Assembly (NCBI GenBank): GCA_038317685.1
Contig: JBBQBQ010000143.1
Location: forward strand, 1 to 8,757
DNA: 8,757 nt
Direction of reading: 5' to 3'
From: JBBQBQ01 sp038317685
GTDB lineage: Bacteria; Desulfobacterota; Desulfuromonadia; Desulfuromonadales; DDH964
Of this stretch, positions 6,344-8,757 are shown in pieces; positions within the stretch are counted from its first letter, which is position 1; each line of letters begins with the position of its first letter. A program made the translations under genes and the position numbers. The notes below the pieces were generated by a model. That model was not told the origin of the DNA. It saw nothing but the letters and a program-made list of their open reading frames with translations, and ran no database searches.

Positions 6344-6520
6344 ATGGGACTGTCGATCGGGTTTGAATGCCCACAATGCAAGCAGACGATCAACCAGCAG
6401 CTGACTGACCTCTCCCCCTCCCGCAACCAGAAGTGCCCCGCTTGTGAAACCCCGGTCCTGCTGACCGGTCACGGGCTGCAGGATTTCCGACAGGCATTGA
6501 AAGACTATTGCCGCCCCTGA
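6344..6520 (+). CDS. Small single zinc-ribbon protein, function unknown
   Basis: 58 residues. Cysteine pairs C9/C12 and C31/C34 form one zinc ribbon. The pattern after the second pair, C-ETP-V-L-L, echoes the [FV]xLP ending of the ribbons in the two upstream genes, and the GFECPQC entry resembles the start of ribbon 1 of the four-ribbon protein. The tail (about 41-58) is a short amphipathic-looking helix with a lone C56. TGAGG (6331-6335) lies eight bases before the ATG and supports the start. It sits beyond a strong terminator, so it is transcribed separately from the upstream pair. Small ribbons of this kind are common and the function cannot be inferred. The clear RBS and intact ribbon argue that it is a real gene. 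Confidence 0.75.
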   Translation: MGLSIGFECPQCKQTINQQLTDLSPSRNQKCPACETPVLLTGHGLQDFRQALKDYCRP

Positions 6521-6546
6521 TCGCCTCAGGCTCACTCCCATGGCGC

Positions 6547-6580
6547 GATCGCTGCCTTGACCCCGGTCAAGGCAGCGATC
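6547..6580. repeat. Perfect 16-base inverted repeat (strong hairpin)
   Basis: GATCGCTGCCTTGACC (6547-6562) is followed after two bases by its exact reverse complement (6565-6580). In RNA this would fold as a 14-15 bp stem with a 4-6 base loop. Neither side has a T-run, so it is not a standard intrinsic terminator in either direction. It lies 26 bases after the stop of the small ribbon gene. It may protect that mRNA's 3' end, be a REP-type palindrome, or be a binding site. Confidence 0.9.
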
Positions 6581-6625
6581 TGAAGTTCCGGGTACCATGG
6601 CCGGGTCATCATTTTCGCGCTGGTC

Positions 6626-6640
6626 CCGGTCCCCGACCGG
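6626..6640 (+). other. Small stem-loop upstream of the 41-residue membrane peptide
   Basis: CCGGTC (6626-6631) pairs with GACCGG (6635-6640) around a CCC loop, ending seven bases before the GGGAG ribosome binding site of the next small ORF. It could influence access to that RBS, or simply reflect the GC-rich sequence. Confidence 0.3.
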
Positions 6641-6657
6641 AGCCTCTGGGAGTCCAT

Positions 6658-6783
6658 ATGTCCAGTCCCGAAATCATCGTCTTCCTGATCGTCTGGGGTC
6701 TGCTCTGTTGCGGCATTGGCTTTGGCCTGCGCGCCCGCCGCCGGAGATCCCGCCAGGGGCAACCCGGTCCCCCCTCCTGCTAA
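6658..6783 (+). CDS. 41-residue single-pass membrane peptide, function unknown
   Basis: The product has one hydrophobic helix (about residues 5-24, with a double Cys at 17-18) followed by a basic cluster RARRRRSR (25-32) and a short Pro/Gly tail ending in Cys. The charge pattern predicts the C-terminus in the cytoplasm. GGGAG sits four bases before ATG 6658. The same frame is open upstream to an ATG at 6508, but that extension overlaps the preceding gene, crosses the inverted repeat and looks non-coding. The gene lies 73 bases before rmuC on the same strand. It is too short for a family assignment; a chance ORF cannot be excluded, but the RBS plus a clean membrane helix favour a real small protein. 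Confidence 0.55.
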   Translation: MSSPEIIVFLIVWGLLCCGIGFGLRARRRRSRQGQPGPPSC

Positions 6784-6796
6784 GCCTCCTTTTGGT

Positions 6797-6826
6797 TTGC
6801 CGCCGCCCGCCTCCCTCTGTTATGGT
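6797..6826 (+). promoter_or_regulatory. Weak candidate promoter for rmuC
   Basis: TTGCCG (6797-6802) and TATGGT (6821-6826) are 18 bases apart, and a TGT directly upstream makes the latter an extended -10. Each hexamer matches consensus at 4 of 6 positions. Transcription would start near 6833, a short distance before the RBS. rmuC could instead be read through from upstream. Confidence 0.22.
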
Positions 6827-6856
6827 GCCACCGAGCCGCTTTCCCGAGGTGCGATG

Positions 6857-8281
6857 ATGGTTGAGCCGATCTGGCTGATGGCTATTCTGATCCTTGGCCT
6901 GCTGCTCGGCGCCGGTATCGCGGCGCTTCTGGGGCGCGGCCGAATCGAGCGCAGCAGGGAGCTGGGGCGCCAGGAGCGTTTGGCCGACCTGGCGACCCTC
7001 GGCGAACGTCTGCTCGGAAGAGACCAGCAGCTGCAGCAGGCGCTCACTGCCAACGACCTGACAACCCGGGAAACGGTCGCCTTGCGCGCCGAAAATCTGG
7101 CCCTGCAGACCCGGATGGCCCAATTTGAAACCAGGCTGCAGGAGGAACGCCGCTCCTCAGCCGAGAAGCTCGAGCTGCTGGAACAGGCCCGCCGGCAGCT
7201 TGCCGACGCCTTTAAGGCCCTCTCCGCCGAAGCCCTTGCAGTCAACAACCAGACCTTTCTGCATCTTGCCCAAGCGACCCTGGAGCGCTACCAGGAAGGG
7301 GCTCGCACCGACCTCGACGGGCGCCGGCAGGCGATAGACCAACTGGTCCATCCCTTAAAGGAATCCCTCGGCAAGGTCGATGCCCGGATTCAGGAACTCG
7401 AAGCGTCCCGCAGCGGCGCCTACGCCCGCCTCGACGAACAGATCAAGTCCCTCCTCACCACCCAGGCGAAGCTGGAAAACGAAACCGGCAATCTCGTCAA
7501 GGCGCTGCGGACCCCGACGGTGCGCGGCCGTTGGGGAGAGATTCAACTGCGGCGGGTGGTGGAAATGGCCGGGATGGTCAACTTCTGCGACTTTGTGGAG
7601 CAGGAGTCAGCCGGCGGCGAAGACGGCCGACTGCGCCCAGACATGATCATCAAGCTCCCTAACGGCAAAAACATCGTCGTCGACTCCAAGGCTCCCCTGC
7701 AGGCCTACCTGGAAGCGCTGGAAAGCCGGGACGAGACGACCAACCGCAACCATCTTCGCGAGCATGCCCGCCACATCCGTGGTCACCTGCAAAAACTTTC
7801 GGCCAAGAACTACTGGGCGCAATTCCAGCCGACCCCGGAATTCGTCGTCCTCTTTCTCCCGGGCGAAACTTTCTTTTCCGCGGCGCTGGAACAGGATCCG
7901 GGGCTGATCGAGTTCGGCGTCGACAACCGGGTCCTGCTCGCTACACCGACCACCCTCATCGCCTTGCTGCGGGCCGTGGCCTACGGCTGGCGACAGGAGC
8001 AACTGGCTGAGAATGCCCAGCAGATCAGCGCCCTCGGCCGTGAGATGTACGAGCGCCTGGCCACCATGACGGAGCATTTCGCCGCGGTCGGCAAAGGGCT
8101 CGACCGGGCCGTGGAATGCTACAACAAGACCGTCGCCTCCTTCGACAGTCGGGTCCTGGTCACCGCCCGTAAATTCCGGGACCTCGGCGCCGCTCCCGAC
8201 CGGGAACTGGAGTCTCCGGAGGTCATCGACCAATCGGCACGGACCCTCGCCGCCATCCCGTCGAGCGAAAAGGAGGGGTAA
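6857..8281 (+). CDS. rmuC: RmuC-family protein (putative DNA recombination protein)
   Basis: 474 residues, near the family's usual length. An N-terminal membrane helix (about 5-25) is followed by a long coiled coil (about 30-215) and then the RmuC domain (about 218-430). Motifs seen are RGRWGEIQL (223-231), RPDMIIKLPNG (260-270) and VVDSK (274-278); the Glu, Asp and DxK pattern fits the PD-(D/E)xK nuclease-like core proposed for the family. The C-terminal part has LLATPTTLIALLRAVAYGW (360-378), also typical. In E. coli, rmuC limits inversions between short inverted repeats; the biochemical activity is poorly known. The ATG at 6857 is preferred because GAGGT lies six bases upstream; ATG 6854 is only three bases from it. 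Its open frame runs back to 6716, but that part overlaps the membrane peptide gene and looks non-coding. lemA follows on the same strand after 68 bases. Confidence 0.93.
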   Translation: MVEPIWLMAILILGLLLGAGIAALLGRGRIERSRELGRQERLADLATLGERLLGRDQQLQQALTANDLTTRETVALRAENLALQTRMAQFETRLQEERRSSAEKLELLEQARRQLADAFKALSAEALAVNNQTFLHLAQATLERYQEGARTDLDGRRQAIDQLVHPLKESLGKVDARIQELEASRSGAYARLDEQIKSLLTTQAKLENETGNLVKALRTPTVRGRWGEIQLRRVVEMAGMVNFCDFVEQESAGGEDGRLRPDMIIKLPNGKNIVVDSKAPLQAYLEALESRDETTNRNHLREHARHIRGHLQKLSAKNYWAQFQPTPEFVVLFLPGETFFSAALEQDPGLIEFGVDNRVLLATPTTLIALLRAVAYGWRQEQLAENAQQISALGREMYERLATMTEHFAAVGKGLDRAVECYNKTVASFDSRVLVTARKFRDLGAAPDRELESPEVIDQSARTLAAIPSSEKEG

Positions 8282-8287
8282 CACCCC

Positions 8288-8316
8288 TTTACTTTCCTGA
8301 CGCGACTGCCTATATT
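8288..8316 (+). promoter_or_regulatory. Candidate sigma70 promoter of lemA
   Basis: TTTACT (8288-8293) and TATATT (8311-8316) are 17 bases apart and match consensus at 4 and 5 of 6 positions. Transcription would start near 8323, only about 27 bases before the ATG, with the RBS in between. The box lies immediately after the rmuC stop codon. Confidence 0.4.
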
Positions 8317-8349
8317 GCCTGCACACATCTTCTGCGGAGGGAATCACCC

Positions 8350-8757
8350 ATGCGAACCAAATTACTGATCCTGCTGTTGCTCCTGCCCCTGCTCGGCCTG
8401 TCGGGCTGCGGCTACAATCAGATACAGAAGGAAGAAGAGTCGGTCTTTGCCGCCTGGGCCGATGTCGAGGCGACCTACCAGCGCCGCGCCGACCTCATCC
8501 CCAACCTGGTGGAGACGGTCAAAGGTTACGCCGCCCACGAAAGCGATACCCTGAAGGCCGTGACCGAGGCCCGCGCCAAGGTCGGTCAGACCAATATTTC
8601 GGCCAAGGATCTCAACAACCCGGCCGCCCTGGAGCGCTTCCAGGCCGCCCAGGGAGAACTCTCCGGCGCCCTCTCCCGCCTGCTGGTCGTCGCCGAACGT
8701 TACCCGGACCTCAAGGCCAGCCAGAACTTCAGCGATTTGCAAAACCAGCTCGAAGGG
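8350..8757 (+). CDS. lemA: LemA family lipoprotein (partial, 3' end outside the window)
   Basis: 136 codons are present; LemA proteins usually have about 180-200 residues, so roughly the last quarter is missing. The N-terminus is a lipoprotein signal: M-R-T-K, a Leu-rich core (5-17), then lipobox LSGC with C20 as the lipidation site. The family core is clear: YNQIQ (22-26), W36, QRRADLIPNLVETVKGYA (44-61), the AR-containing helix near 71-77, and RYPDLKASQNF (117-127) with LQNQLEG at the edge. GGAGGG (8336-8341) is eight bases before the ATG. LemA proteins are helical membrane-associated proteins of unclear role, and many sit next to TPM-domain (YgcG-like) genes. Such a gene may follow beyond the window, but that is inference. 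Confidence 0.95.
   Translation, partial: MRTKLLILLLLLPLLGLSGCGYNQIQKEEESVFAAWADVEATYQRRADLIPNLVETVKGYAAHESDTLKAVTEARAKVGQTNISAKDLNNPAALERFQAAQGELSGALSRLLVVAERYPDLKASQNFSDLQNQLEG

Noticed and set aside
6547..6580. The inverted repeat as a Rho-independent terminator
   Set aside because: No T-run follows on either strand, unlike the clear terminator at 6233-6261.
6508..6657. N-terminal extension of the 41-residue peptide to 91 residues
   Set aside because: It overlaps the end of the small ribbon gene, reads through the inverted repeat, has no RBS and is composed of unconserved-looking Pro/Arg/Gly sequence.

Overview
The window looks like chromosomal DNA from a GC-rich deltaproteobacterium, most likely of the Desulfuromonadales/Geobacter type. 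This is an inference from the overall codon use, the order clpS-clpA-aat, and the presence of DUF815, PilZ, RmuC and LemA family genes. No species can be named. I see no insertion sequence, prophage, CRISPR array, tRNA or rRNA.

Left part (1-1158, plus strand). The window opens in the last 54 codons of what looks like a DUF815-type AAA+ ATPase. A sigma70-like promoter then precedes a 247-residue c-di-GMP receptor-type protein with an N-terminal YcgR-like region and a C-terminal PilZ domain. It converges on the next block across a 131-base spacer that carries a 12-base direct repeat and GC-rich fold-back sequences.

Middle (1159-4507, minus strand). clpS, clpA and aat form a compact unit that encodes both ends of the bacterial N-degron pathway. 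Aat adds Leu/Phe to proteins with N-terminal Lys/Arg, ClpS recognises the resulting N-terminus, and ClpA unfolds the substrate for ClpP, which is encoded elsewhere. ClpS and ClpA keep their key motifs, including an IGF ClpP-docking loop in ClpA.

Right-middle (4508-6783, plus strand). A divergent intergenic region leads into a cluster of little-known small genes. They are a soluble protein with four CxxC...CxxC zinc ribbons, a membrane-anchored protein ending in one zinc ribbon, a strong intrinsic terminator, a 58-residue single-ribbon protein, a perfect 16-base inverted repeat, and a 41-residue single-pass membrane peptide. The first two proteins share a colinear C-terminal module of about 46 residues, 21 of them identical, which suggests duplication or module exchange. 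This is the least explained part of the window.

Right end (6857-8757, plus strand). rmuC encodes a membrane-anchored coiled-coil protein with a nuclease-like RmuC domain. It is followed by the first 136 codons of a LemA-family lipoprotein gene with its own RBS and a plausible promoter; the gene runs off the window edge.
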